A stretch of DNA of 64,000 bases. Origin: G965213525 sp965213525 (GTDB taxonomy: Bacteria; Actinomycetota; Acidimicrobiia; Acidimicrobiales; Poriferisodalaceae). Positions 55,773 through 63,710 of the stretch are shown here, piece after piece. The stretch's first letter is position 1, and the number at the start of each line of letters is the position of its first letter. The DNA lies in assembly GCA_965213525.1 (NCBI GenBank), contig OZ243889.1, positions 3,224,001 through 3,288,000 of the forward strand, given 5' to 3'. The notes beneath the pieces were generated by a model. That model saw only the letters and a program-made list of their open reading frames with translations. It did not search any database and was not told the DNA's origin. The translations under genes were made by a program, and so were the position numbers.

Positions 55773-56204
55773 CTAGTCGGTGCCCTTGGTCGACGAGCTG
55801 GACGACGACGATGCCGAAGACCCCTGCGACGACGAGTCTGCGCCCTTCGACGACGAGCTCGCGCCCTTCGACGGTGAGTCCGCGCCCTTCGACGAGCCGC
55901 CGTCACCTGCACCAGACCCGCGATCGGAGCTCTTCGATGAGCCGTCGCTGTCACCTGAGCCACCGCCGCCCGAGCCGCTGTCGCTGCTCGATCGTCCCTG
56001 GCGACCCTGCCCCGAGCCCGAGCCGTTGCGGCTGTCGGTCTTGTAGAACCCGCTGCCCTTGAACGAGATGCCCGGGGCGGAGAACACCTTGACGAGGGCC
56101 TCGGCCTCACAGCGCGGACACGTCGTCGCCGGCGCGTCCCGCATCGATTGGACGAGCTCGAAGCGGTGCCCGCATTCCTTGCAGGCGTAGTCGTAGATCG
56201 GCAC
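55773..56204 (-). CDS. FmdB-family zinc-ribbon protein with Ser/Gly-rich tail
   Basis: A 143-residue protein. The first 60 residues are a zinc ribbon: YDYACKECGHRFEL and TTCPRCEAEALVKVFSAPGI, with two CxxC pairs, as in the FmdB/putative regulatory group. The remaining 80 residues are a low-complexity Ser/Gly/Asp/Lys tail (SSSKGADSSSQGSSASSS), encoded partly by three 21-bp units beginning GCGCCCTTCGAC at 55840, 55861 and 55882. Tail function unknown. GTG 56204 has a TACACT box eight bases upstream. Divergent from galU. Confidence 0.85.
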   Translation of the reverse strand: MPIYDYACKECGHRFELVQSMRDAPATTCPRCEAEALVKVFSAPGISFKGSGFYKTDSRNGSGSGQGRQGRSSSDSGSGGGGSGDSDGSSKSSDRGSGAGDGGSSKGADSPSKGASSSSKGADSSSQGSSASSSSSSSTKGTD

Positions 56205-56212
56205 GGCGAGCG

Positions 56213-56218
56213 AGTGTA
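56213..56218 (-). promoter_or_regulatory. -10 box (TACACT) of the zinc-ribbon gene
   Basis: On the minus strand TACACT ends eight bases before the GTG at 56204. Confidence 0.45.
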
Positions 56219-56241
56219 CGCAGGCCAGCCAAGATGGGGAC

Positions 56242-57138
56242 ATGAGCCACGCCGTCAGGACCGCCGTCATCCCCGCCGCCGGTTTCGGGACCCGCTTCTT
56301 GCCGGCCACCAAGGCCGTGCCGAAGGAGATGCTGCCGCTCGTCGACAAGCCGTCGATCCAGTGGGTGGTCGAGGAGGCGGTGCGGGCCGGCATCACCAAC
56401 GTGGCGCTGGTGACCACTCGGGCCAAGGCGACGATCGAGGACCACTTCGACCGGGCACCTGAGCTCGAGGCGACCCTCGAGGCGGCCGGCAAGACCGAGC
56501 AGCTCGAGCTGATCCGCTCGATCGCCGGCCTGGCCGAGGTCATCGCCGTGCGCCAGGGCGAGGCGGCCGGGCTGGGCCACGCCGTCGGCTGCGGGCGCAC
56601 CGTGGTCGGTGACGCCCCGTTCGCCGTGATGCTGCCCGATGACATCATCCACCCGTCCTCTGACCTGCTGGGTCAGATGATCGCCCTACAGGCCGACACC
56701 GGCGGGGCCGTCATCGCGCTGATGGAGGTGCCGCCCGAGCGGGCGTCGGCCTATGGGTGTGTGAGCGTCGCCGAACGCGACGGCGACGTCGTGCGCTTCG
56801 ATGACCTCGTCGAAAAGCCCCCGGCGGGCCAGGCCCCCTCGAACCTGGCGATCATGGGGCGCTACGTCTTCCCGCCCGATCTGTTCGCCGCCATCGACCG
56901 CACCCCCCCGGGCAAGGGCGGCGAGATCCAGGTGACCGATGCGATCGTCGAGCTGGCCCGCGACGGTCGGGGCCACGGCGTCGTGCTCGACGGGGGGCGA
57001 TTCGACACCGGCGACAAGGGCGACTACCTGCGAGCCGTCGTCGAGCTGGCCCTCGAGCACCCGACGCTCGGCGAGGCCTTCGCCGACGACCTGGTCGAGA
57101 TCGTCACCCGGCGCGGCCTGATCCACCGGTCGTCGTGA
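56242..57138 (+). CDS. galU: UTP-glucose-1-phosphate uridylyltransferase GalU
   Basis: GalU (298 residues) makes UDP-glucose for glycan and trehalose-type synthesis. The nucleotide-binding start IPAAGFGTRFLPATKAVPKEM is exact, with the activating lysine in PKEMLPLVDKPSIQ, then PFAVMLPDDI, SNLAIMGRYVFPPDLF and GGRFDTGDKGDYLRA. The ATG at 56242 gives the conserved N-terminus. Its stop overlaps the moeA start by four bases, an unexpected pairing of sugar nucleotide and molybdenum cofactor genes that is nonetheless common in actinobacteria. Confidence 0.96.
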   Translation: MSHAVRTAVIPAAGFGTRFLPATKAVPKEMLPLVDKPSIQWVVEEAVRAGITNVALVTTRAKATIEDHFDRAPELEATLEAAGKTEQLELIRSIAGLAEVIAVRQGEAAGLGHAVGCGRTVVGDAPFAVMLPDDIIHPSSDLLGQMIALQADTGGAVIALMEVPPERASAYGCVSVAERDGDVVRFDDLVEKPPAGQAPSNLAIMGRYVFPPDLFAAIDRTPPGKGGEIQVTDAIVELARDGRGHGVVLDGGRFDTGDKGDYLRAVVELALEHPTLGEAFADDLVEIVTRRGLIHRSS

Positions 57139-58343
57139 TCTCCCTGGACCAAGCGCGCGCCCACGTCGCCGAGCGCTGCGGTGCGCTGGCGCCCCGCCGG
57201 GGGCCCGTGGCAGACGCCTTGGGTCTGGTGCTGGCCGCCGACGTCGTGGCCACCGAGGCCGTGCCGCCGTTCGCCAACACCGCCATGGACGGCTTCGCCC
57301 TCCGGGCCGCTGACACCCGCAGCGCCCCCGTCGAGCTCGACGTGGTCGGCACCATCGCCGCCGGGGACCCCGGTGACATCGAGGTGGCGCCGGGGACGGC
57401 GGCCCGCATCATGACCGGGGCCCCCATGCCCCCCGGGGCCGACGCGGTGGTGATGGTCGAACGGACCCGCCAGCGCGGTGACCGGGTGACGGTCGAGGTG
57501 TCGGTCGAGGCCGGCAACCACGTCCGAGGACCGGGCGAGGACGTGACGCCTGGTCAGACGATCGCCCGGGCGGGTCAGCGCTGCACCCCCGGGCTGCGCG
57601 GCGTGCTGGCCAGCGTCGGGGTCCGCGACGTGTTGGCGCACCCCCGCCCCCGCGTCGGGGCGATGTCGACCGGTGACGAGCTCGTCGGTGACGGGTCGGC
57701 GCTCGGTCCCGGCCAGATCCGCGACTCGAACCGCCTGACGCTGCTGGGCCTGTTAGCCGCCGATGACCTCGAGCCCGTCGATCTCGGACTCGGCCGCGAC
57801 GATCCCGATGAGCTGGCCGTGCGGGTGCGCGACGCGGTGGGCCGCTGCGACGCGGTGCTCACCTCGGGCGGGGTGAGCGTCGGCGACTTCGACCACATGA
57901 CCGCCGTGCTCGGTGCGCTCGGCGACGTGCGCTGGATGCAGATCGCCATCAAGCCGGCCAAGCCCTTCGCCTTCGGCACCGTCGACGGGGTGCCCGTGTT
58001 CGGGCTGCCCGGCAACCCCGTGTCGTCGATGGTCTCCTACGAGCTGCTGGCGCGGCCCGGGCTGCGCCGCCTGGCCGGGTCCCGCCGGCCCGAGCGGGCG
58101 ACGGTGTCGGCGGTGGCCGGAGAGGATCTGGGTCGTCACCCCGACGCCAAGACGCACTACCTGCGGGTCGTCTCGTCGAGGGGCGACGGGGGCGAGCTGG
58201 TCGTCCGCTCGGCGGGGGGCCAGGGCAGCCACGTCCTGCACGCCATGGCCGCAGCCGACGCCCTGGCCGTCCTGCCCGACGGGCACGGCGTCGTGGCCGG
58301 CGAGACGGTGCAGATCCTGCGTCTCAGAGACCCCGACGCCTGA
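57135..58343 (+). CDS. moeA: molybdopterin molybdenumtransferase MoeA
   Basis: MoeA (402 residues) inserts molybdate into adenylylated molybdopterin, the last step of Mo-cofactor synthesis. Domain signatures: PFANTAMDGFALRAADT, GTAARIMTGAPMPPGADAVVM, MSTGDELVGDG, TSGGVSVGDFDHM, and PGNPVSSMVSYELL. GTG 57135 overlaps the galU stop by four bases. moaA and moaC follow, so three Mo-cofactor genes cluster here, though moaA and moaC seem to have promoters of their own. Confidence 0.95.
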   Translation: MISLDQARAHVAERCGALAPRRGPVADALGLVLAADVVATEAVPPFANTAMDGFALRAADTRSAPVELDVVGTIAAGDPGDIEVAPGTAARIMTGAPMPPGADAVVMVERTRQRGDRVTVEVSVEAGNHVRGPGEDVTPGQTIARAGQRCTPGLRGVLASVGVRDVLAHPRPRVGAMSTGDELVGDGSALGPGQIRDSNRLTLLGLLAADDLEPVDLGLGRDDPDELAVRVRDAVGRCDAVLTSGGVSVGDFDHMTAVLGALGDVRWMQIAIKPAKPFAFGTVDGVPVFGLPGNPVSSMVSYELLARPGLRRLAGSRRPERATVSAVAGEDLGRHPDAKTHYLRVVSSRGDGGELVVRSAGGQGSHVLHAMAAADALAVLPDGHGVVAGETVQILRLRDPDA

Positions 58344-58363
58344 CACGGGGCGAGGCTGGGCCC
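58344..58363 (+). repeat. 20-bp direct repeat, copy 1
   Basis: CACGGGGCGAGGCTGGGCCC directly after the moeA stop; an identical copy lies at 58436-58455, just before the moaA promoter box. The 72 bases between them contain no gene. Confidence 0.85.
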
Positions 58364-58364
58364 C
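58347..58364 (+). terminator. possible terminator hairpin after moeA
   Basis: GGGGC at 58347-58351 and GCCCC at 58360-58364 can pair around an eight-base loop, starting four bases past the moeA stop. No T-tract. The second copy of the surrounding 20-bp repeat also contains this pair in part. Confidence 0.35.
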
Positions 58365-58435
58365 TCTCAGACCTTGCGGTGCTGGGCGGTGTGTGGTGCC
58401 GCTGGCGTCCGCAGTTCCGGTGGCGGGGGGCAGGG

Positions 58436-58455
58436 CACGGGGCGAGGCTGGGCCC
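58436..58455 (+). repeat. 20-bp direct repeat, copy 2
   Basis: Exact copy of 58344-58363, ending eight bases before the TAGGGT box of moaA. Confidence 0.85.
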
Positions 58456-58462
58456 GGGCTCC

Positions 58463-58468
58463 TAGGGT
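58463..58468 (+). promoter_or_regulatory. -10 box (TAGGGT) of moaA
   Basis: TAGGGT ends six bases before the second of two adjacent GTG codons (58475); this picks 58475 over 58472 as the likely leaderless start. Confidence 0.5.
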
Positions 58469-58474
58469 GGGGTG

Positions 58475-59473
58475 GTGGACGGACACGACGGACCCCGAGA
58501 TCTCGTCGACCCGTTCGACCGCACGGTCAGGGACCTGCGCATCTCGGTCACCGACCGCTGCAACTTCCGATGCCAGTACTGCATGCCCGCCGAGGGCATG
58601 GCCTGGTTGGATCGCTCGGAGATCCTCACCTTCGAGGAGATCACCCGCCTGGCCCGCATCGCCGTCGAGCGCTTCGGCTTCGAGTCGATCCGCATCACCG
58701 GCGGCGAGCCGACCGTGCGGGCCGGCCTCCCCGAGCTGATCGCCATGCTCGCCGAGCTCGGCGTCGACATCTCGATGACGACCAACGGCTCGACCATGCC
58801 CCTACTGGCCGAGCGCCTCGCCAGGGCGGGCCTGGGGCGGGTCAACATCTCGCTCGACTCGCTGCGACCCGAGCGGTTCCGCGAGCTCACCCGGCGCGAC
58901 GATCTCGCCAAGGTCCTCGAGGGCATCGATGCCGCCATCGACGCCGGGTTCGATCCCGTCAAGGTCAACGCCGTGCTGATGCGGGGCATCAACGACGACG
59001 AGGTGCTGGACTTCGTCGAGCTGGGGCGTCGGCTCGGCGTGGTGGTCCGCTTCATCGAGTTCATGCCCCTCGATGCCCAGGGGGAGTGGTCACCAGATCG
59101 GGTCGTCCCCGCCGACGAGATCGTCGAGACCATCGAGTCCGCCCACGGTCTCGTGCCGATGCGTCGGGGCAGCGAGCCGGCCGAGCGGTTCGGCTTCGCC
59201 GACGGCTCGGGCGAGGTCGGCGTCATCGCCAGCGTCACCCGCCCGTTCTGCGGAGACTGCGACCGCGTGCGCCTCACCGCCGAGGGCCAGTTCCGCACCT
59301 GTCTGTTCTCCCACGACGAGTTCGACCTGCGGGCGCTGCTGCGCGGCGGAGCCGACGACGACGCCATCGCCGCCGAGCTCGAACGGGCGGTGGGCACCAA
59401 GTGGGCCGGTCACGCCATCGGTCAGGTGAACTTCTTGCCCCCGCGTCGGGGCATGAGCCAGATCGGCGGCTGA
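58475..59473 (+). CDS. moaA: GTP 3',8-cyclase MoaA
   Basis: MoaA (332 residues), a radical SAM enzyme that starts molybdopterin synthesis by rearranging GTP. The first cluster motif is TDRCNFRCQYC (CxxxCxxC); SAM and fold motifs include ITGGEPTVRAGL and SMTTNGSTMP. The second cluster uses the C-terminal FCGDCDRVRLTAEGQFRTCLF. GTG 58475 was preferred over 58472 because of the TAGGGT box six bases before it. The C-terminal QIGG end is near the usual Gly-Gly tail that acts in the reaction. Confidence 0.95.
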   Translation: MDGHDGPRDLVDPFDRTVRDLRISVTDRCNFRCQYCMPAEGMAWLDRSEILTFEEITRLARIAVERFGFESIRITGGEPTVRAGLPELIAMLAELGVDISMTTNGSTMPLLAERLARAGLGRVNISLDSLRPERFRELTRRDDLAKVLEGIDAAIDAGFDPVKVNAVLMRGINDDEVLDFVELGRRLGVVVRFIEFMPLDAQGEWSPDRVVPADEIVETIESAHGLVPMRRGSEPAERFGFADGSGEVGVIASVTRPFCGDCDRVRLTAEGQFRTCLFSHDEFDLRALLRGGADDDAIAAELERAVGTKWAGHAIGQVNFLPPRRGMSQIGG

Positions 59474-59578
59474 GCACGCCCGTCTGAGCGCGCCGGCGAG
59501 AGTCGGACGGGCCGAGCAAGCGCCCCGGGACCGCCATCGGGGCCGGCCGCCTCGACGAGGGCCTGGCTGACCCGCGCC

Positions 59579-59584
59579 TACGAT
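59579..59584 (+). promoter_or_regulatory. -10 box (TACGAT) of moaC
   Basis: TACGAT ends eight bases before the moaC ATG at 59593. Confidence 0.45.
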
Positions 59585-59592
59585 GCGCGCAC

Positions 59593-60195
59593 ATGTCATC
59601 GACCGAACCGCGCCTCACCCACCTCGACCCGCTCGGGCGGGCCCGCATGGTCGATGTCACCCCCAAGGAGCCGACCCACCGACGCGCGATCGCCCGTTGC
59701 CGGGTGTTCATGCGCCCCGAGACCGCAGATCTGGTCGTCAAGGGCACCGTGACCAAGGGCGACGTGCTCTCGGTGGCGAGGATCGCCGGGATCCAGGCGG
59801 CCAAGCGGGCCTCGGAGCTCATCCCGCTCTGTCACCCGCTGCTGGTGGGTTCGGTGTTCGTCAACTTCACGATCGAGGACACCTTCGTCGAGATCGAGGC
59901 GCAGGTCGACACCTTCGAGCGCACCGGGGTCGAGATGGAGGCGATGACGGCCTGCGCCGTCGCGGGGCTGACCGTGTACGACATGTGCAAGTCGGTCGAT
60001 CGGGCGATGGTCATCGGCGAGATCGCCCTGTGGGAGAAGTCAGGCGGTCGGTCAGGTACCTACCGGCGCTCGGAGTCGGTGGCCGATTCCCTCGAGAGCC
60101 TTCGAGGCGCCAGGTTCGCTCCGGTCGCCTCCCTCGACGACGAAGACGACCTCGGAGAGAGCCGTCTGCCAGAGGGGTTCGACGGGACGCACTGA
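59593..60195 (+). CDS. moaC: cyclic pyranopterin monophosphate synthase MoaC
   Basis: MoaC converts the MoaA product to cyclic pyranopterin monophosphate. LGRARMVDVTPKEPTHRRAIA at the start, then GDVLSVARIAGIQAAKRASELIPLCHPL, the catalytic lysine region and VEMEAMTACAVAGLTVYDMCKSVDR are the family core. At 200 residues it is about 40 longer than usual owing to an Arg/Asp/Ser-rich C-terminal tail. A hairpin (60202-60218) lies shortly after the stop. Confidence 0.95.
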   Translation: MSSTEPRLTHLDPLGRARMVDVTPKEPTHRRAIARCRVFMRPETADLVVKGTVTKGDVLSVARIAGIQAAKRASELIPLCHPLLVGSVFVNFTIEDTFVEIEAQVDTFERTGVEMEAMTACAVAGLTVYDMCKSVDRAMVIGEIALWEKSGGRSGTYRRSESVADSLESLRGARFAPVASLDDEDDLGESRLPEGFDGTH

Positions 60196-60201
60196 TCTGA
60201 A

Positions 60202-60218
60202 CCTGGCGTGACGCCAGG
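60202..60218 (+). terminator. hairpin downstream of moaC
   Basis: CCTGGCG (60202-60208) pairs perfectly with CGCCAGG (60212-60218) around a three-base loop, six bases past the moaC stop. No T-tract. Probably an I-shaped terminator. Confidence 0.5.
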
Positions 60219-60342
60219 GTGACGATCGGTTCGACCGCGGTGACGGGCTGTAGTACAACTGAAACGTCGAGGCGCGAACTGTGATGGCCTCGTCATCTGT
60301 CCTCGCACCGCGACCATCCGCAACGCCGGCGGATCCCGCCAC

Positions 60343-60348
60343 TACGGT
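60343..60348 (+). promoter_or_regulatory. -10 box (TACGGT) of the small membrane protein gene
   Basis: TACGGT 27 bases before the ATG at 60376; the leader between them holds AGGAG and GGAG sites. Confidence 0.4.
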
Positions 60349-60375
60349 CGCCCACACCAGGAGACGATCCGGAGC

Positions 60376-60876
60376 ATGTCGATCGTGGCCATCATCCTCC
60401 TCGTGGTGCTGTGGGCGGCGGTGCTCGTCCCGCCGCTGCTACGCAACCGTAGAGAGCTCGTGAGCCGCGACTCCGTCGGTGCCTTCCGGTCCCAGCTCGA
60501 CACGCTCGGCCGTGCCGCCCCCGCTGGTTCGCCAGGGGGCTCGGTGTCGGCCCGGGCCGCCTCGTTCGCCTCTGGGGGTGGGTGGCCGGGCGTGCCCCGC
60601 AACGCATCCGAAGCCGAGGCACGCCGGCGCGACATCCTCATGGGTCTGGCCGTCACAGCCGTCGTCACGCTCGTCGGTGCGGCCCTGGTGGCCTCGGCGC
60701 TCTGGCCGTTGCACCTGCTCGTCGATGTCACCCTCATCGGCTACGTCGTGCTGCTCGCCCGCCACCGGGCCATGACCGTGCGGCGCGATCAGGACGTGCA
60801 CTACGTGCACGGACCGCACGAAGGCGACGTCACCGCCGAGCACGAGGAGCTCGTGCTGGCCGATGCGGGGCGCTGA
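60376..60876 (+). CDS. membrane protein of unknown function
   Basis: A 166-residue protein with an N-terminal helix (IVAIILLVVLWAAVLVPPLL), a basic Ser/Gly-rich cytoplasmic stretch, two more hydrophobic helices (GLAVTAVVTLVGAALVASALW, LLVDVTLIGYVVLLA) and a His/Glu-rich tail. I do not recognise the family; such small membrane proteins with this layout are common beside tRNA genes in actinobacteria. ATG 60376 is chosen for the short spacing to the GGAG. The tRNA promoter box overlaps its stop codon. Confidence 0.75.
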   Translation: MSIVAIILLVVLWAAVLVPPLLRNRRELVSRDSVGAFRSQLDTLGRAAPAGSPGGSVSARAASFASGGGWPGVPRNASEAEARRRDILMGLAVTAVVTLVGAALVASALWPLHLLVDVTLIGYVVLLARHRAMTVRRDQDVHYVHGPHEGDVTAEHEELVLADAGR

Positions 60877-60878
60877 GG

Positions 60879-60884
60879 TACGCT
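60879..60884 (+). promoter_or_regulatory. -10 box (TACGCT) of tRNA-Ala
   Basis: TACGCT 12 bases before the mature tRNA 5' end, overlapping the end of the upstream gene. Confidence 0.4.
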
Positions 60885-60896
60885 GACCCACCCTTC

Positions 60897-60974
60897 GGGG
60901 GTGTAGCTCAGTTTGGCTAGAGCGTCTCGGTCGCATCGAGAAGGCCGCGGGTTCGAGTCCCGCCACCTCCACCA
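60897..60974 (+). tRNA. tRNA-Ala (anticodon CGC)
   Basis: The 78 bases fold as a full tRNA: acceptor stem GGGGGTG/CACCTCC, D stem GCTC/GAGC, anticodon stem TCTCG/CGAGA with loop GTCGCAT (anticodon CGC, codon GCG), T stem GCGGG/CCCGC with loop TTCGAGT. The acceptor stem has the G3-U70 wobble pair that marks alanine tRNAs, and CCA is encoded. Discriminator base is A73, also right for Ala. Confidence 0.92.
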
Positions 60975-60997
60975 GCGATGACCCCGATCCGGCGAAC

Positions 60998-61120
60998 CTA
61001 CGGGGCCAACTGCAACGCCCAGGCACACGCCGCGAGCACGACGATCAGGGCGACGAGCGTCGCGACGATGCTCGCCCAGACCTCGTAGCGGGGGCCGAGG
61101 CGGCGGTAGCGGAACAGCAC
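60998..61120 (-). CDS. small single-pass membrane protein downstream of the M1 aminopeptidase
   Basis: A 40-residue ORF: basic start (FRYRRLGPRY), then one helix (IVATLVALIVVLAACAWALQL). It begins seven bases after the aminopeptidase stop on the same strand, with GGGAG about ten bases before the GTG. Small basic-start membrane peptides like this are often real accessory proteins, but homology cannot be judged from length. It converges on tRNA-Ala. Confidence 0.55.
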   Translation of the reverse strand: MLFRYRRLGPRYEVWASIVATLVALIVVLAACAWALQLAP

Positions 61121-61127
61121 GGCTCGC

Positions 61128-63662
61128 TCAGCTCCCGAGCAGGGCCGCGGTCAGCCTGGGGGCTTCGCGCTCGCGCAGCGCAACGTTCACCCGCAGGCGC
61201 TCGACGTGCTGGTCGACGGTGCGCTGGGCTTGAGGCACAGGGTGGGAGGCGAAGAACGCCTCGACCTCGTCGGCGAGTCCGAAGCGGTGCAGCGCCTCGA
61301 TCCCACCGACCATGCGGGCGATCGAGTTGGACGGGAAGCGTCTGCCCAGCTCGTCCCACCGGTCACGGATGAGCTCCCAAGCCAGCCACCCCTGGTGACG
61401 GTTGGCCATGCACCGCCCCAGCAGGAACGGCGCGTTCTGGGTGCGCACCACGGTGCGGGCCAGCTCGAGGGTGTCGCACATCTCCTGCTCACCGGGCAGC
61501 CGAGCCAGGGCGAACAGGTATCGGAGCTGCTCCTGGGGGTTGTCCGAGGACTGGAAGCGATCGACGAGGTCGGCGTGGACGGCGCCGTCGCCGGCCGAGG
61601 CGACCACCCCGAGGGCTGCGGCGAACAGCTCGGGGTCCACGGTCCCGCCCGGGCCGCCGTGCTGACGCACGAGCAGGCGACGGGCGTGGGCGATGACCCC
61701 TGGGTCGCCGCCGACGTCACCGGCGAGCACGAGCAACAGTCCCCGTAGCTCCCTCACCATGGCGTCGTCATCGGTGGCAGGCTCGAGCCCGCAGATGTCG
61801 AGCGCCACGCCGGCGAGGCGGGCGACCTCGGCCTGGTACACCTCGTGGGCGGGCCCGTCGAGCACGGCGTCGAGGCCCCGCAACCCGGCGGCCAGGCCCT
61901 GCCAGACCACGAGGTCGGTCTCAAAGGCCAGCCCCCGGGCGATGTCGAGGAACGAGGGCCCGTCGAAGCGGTCGCCGAGCACCGCGGCCCAGGCGTCGTC
62001 GACCAGGGCGAAGCGCTCCACGGCGCTCAGGCGCTCGGCGGCGTGATCGAACAGGTGACGACGCAACGCCGGTTCGTAGTCGACCCGGTAGAAGCCGTCG
62101 GCCCCCGCGTCGACGATGCATCCCTTGGCCCCCACCTCGGCCACCGCCTCGTCTTCGACGAGCAGGAGGCGGTGCTCGGACCCCTGAGCGCCGCGCAGCA
62201 CGATCGGCACCGACCACCGGCGGCCGTCGTCGGCGCCGAGGTGGAACGCCCGACGCTGGGCGAGGCGCAACCCGTCGGGATCGGCCGAGGCCGTGACGAG
62301 AGGGAACCCGCCCTGGAGGATCCAGGTGTCCATCGTCGAGCGCACCGGTTCGCCCGTGGCGGCCTCGATGGCGTCCCACAGGTCGCTGTTGTCGGTGTTG
62401 GCGAAGGCGTTCTCGGTCAGGTAGTGGCGCACGCCGTCACGGAAGCGCGCCGGTGAGAGGTACTGCTCGAGCATCCTGACGATCGACGCGCCCTTCTCGT
62501 AGGTGAGGACGTCGTACATGGCCTCGGCCTCGTCAGGGGTGCTGACCGGGAACTCGATGGCGCGGGTGCTGTGCAGCGCGTCGGTGTCGAGCGCCCCGGA
62601 GCGGTCGAGGGCGAAGCGGTCCCACTGGCGCCACTCCGGTCGCCAGGCGTCGATGCAGGCCATCTCCATGAAGGTCGCGAAGGCCTCCTTCAACCAGATG
62701 CCGTCCCACCACCGCATGGTGACGAGGTCGCCGAACCACATGTGGGCGAGCTCGTGGGCGATGACCAGGGCGACCTGGGAGCGCTCGCGCTGGGTGCTGC
62801 GCTCGGGGTCGACCAGCAGCAGCGCCTCGCGGAAGGTGACACAACCCAGGTTCTCCATGGCCCCGAAGGCGAAGTCGGGGATGGCGACGAGGTCGACCTT
62901 GTCGCCGGGGTAGTCGACGTCGAAGTAGTCCCGCAACCAGCCGAGGGCGAACGCCCCGCACTCGAGGGCGAACGGCGTGAGGTGGCCCTTGCCGGGAGCG
63001 TGCACGACCCGCAGCGGCACGCCGCCCACGTCGACGGGGTCGGTGATCTCGAGCTCGCCCACCACGAAGGCCACGAGGTAGGTCGACATGACCATCGTCT
63101 CGGCGAAGCGGACCAGCGTGCGGCCGTCGTCGAGGCGCTCGCGGTGGGTCTCGGCACCGCACGAGATGGCGGTCAGGCCCTCGGCGATCACCAGCTCGAC
63201 GGAGAAGGTGGCCTTGCGGTCGGGCTCGTCGAAGCAGGGGAAGGCCCGCCGGGCGTTGGTCGATTCGAACTGGGTGGTGGCGATGGTGCGCTCGGTGCCG
63301 TCGTCGCCCTGGGTCGTCGAGCGGTAGAACCCGCGGAGCTGGTCGTTCAGCTCGCCGGTGAACGCGAGCTCGAGGCGCGCCTCGCCCTCGGCCAGCGCGC
63401 CGGGGAGGCGCACGACGATGCGCTCGCGCCCGGGATCGATGTCCACGGCGGCGCTCCGGCGTTCGCCGGAGGCGTCGGTGACGGTCGCTGCGGAGACCTC
63501 CAGGTCGATGGCGTGCAGCTCGACGGCGTCGGTCCGGGTGACGACGTCGACATCGATCGCCACCTGACCCTCGAAGGTGGCCGCTTCGAGATCGGGCGCG
63601 AGGCGCAGTTCGTAGCGCCGGGGCACGACGGCTCGGGGCAGGCGGTCTGGCTCGTCGCTCAT
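61128..63662 (-). CDS. pepN: M1 family aminopeptidase (PepN-like)
   Basis: A large (844 residues) zinc aminopeptidase that trims N-terminal residues from peptides. The exopeptidase motif FGAMENLGCVTF, the zinc motif HELAHMWFGD with its distal Glu in WLKEAFATFMEM, and the catalytic Tyr region are intact. The N-terminal beta domain carries the family start (PRAVVPRRYELRLAPDLEAATFEG), and the C-terminal ERAP1-like helical domain ends RLTAALLGS. Start ATG 63662 has a TAGCGT box nine bases upstream shared with the divergent kinase gene. Cytoplasmic. Confidence 0.95.
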   Translation of the reverse strand: MSDEPDRLPRAVVPRRYELRLAPDLEAATFEGQVAIDVDVVTRTDAVELHAIDLEVSAATVTDASGERRSAAVDIDPGRERIVVRLPGALAEGEARLELAFTGELNDQLRGFYRSTTQGDDGTERTIATTQFESTNARRAFPCFDEPDRKATFSVELVIAEGLTAISCGAETHRERLDDGRTLVRFAETMVMSTYLVAFVVGELEITDPVDVGGVPLRVVHAPGKGHLTPFALECGAFALGWLRDYFDVDYPGDKVDLVAIPDFAFGAMENLGCVTFREALLLVDPERSTQRERSQVALVIAHELAHMWFGDLVTMRWWDGIWLKEAFATFMEMACIDAWRPEWRQWDRFALDRSGALDTDALHSTRAIEFPVSTPDEAEAMYDVLTYEKGASIVRMLEQYLSPARFRDGVRHYLTENAFANTDNSDLWDAIEAATGEPVRSTMDTWILQGGFPLVTASADPDGLRLAQRRAFHLGADDGRRWSVPIVLRGAQGSEHRLLLVEDEAVAEVGAKGCIVDAGADGFYRVDYEPALRRHLFDHAAERLSAVERFALVDDAWAAVLGDRFDGPSFLDIARGLAFETDLVVWQGLAAGLRGLDAVLDGPAHEVYQAEVARLAGVALDICGLEPATDDDAMVRELRGLLLVLAGDVGGDPGVIAHARRLLVRQHGGPGGTVDPELFAAALGVVASAGDGAVHADLVDRFQSSDNPQEQLRYLFALARLPGEQEMCDTLELARTVVRTQNAPFLLGRCMANRHQGWLAWELIRDRWDELGRRFPSNSIARMVGGIEALHRFGLADEVEAFFASHPVPQAQRTVDQHVERLRVNVALREREAPRLTAALLGS

Positions 63663-63671
63663 CGGCCGGCC

Positions 63672-63681
63672 ACGCTACCGT
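63672..63681. promoter_or_regulatory. overlapping divergent -10 boxes (pepN and PfkB kinase)
   Basis: TAGCGT on the minus strand (63672-63677) and TACCGT on the plus strand (63676-63681) share two bases. The minus box is nine bases from the pepN ATG; the plus box is 29 bases from the kinase ATG, with GGAAGG between. Confidence 0.45.
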
Positions 63682-63710
63682 CCGTCGGCGGCACGCCCCC
63701 GGAAGGTCAG

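Noticed and set aside
58344..58474. Mo-cofactor riboswitch upstream of moaA
   Set aside because: The leader is too short because the -10 box lies six bases from the start, and no conserved riboswitch stems are visible.
60982..61005. Terminator after tRNA-Ala
   Set aside because: CCCCG/CGGGG can pair but the stem is five bases with a 14-base loop and overlaps the end of the small membrane ORF.
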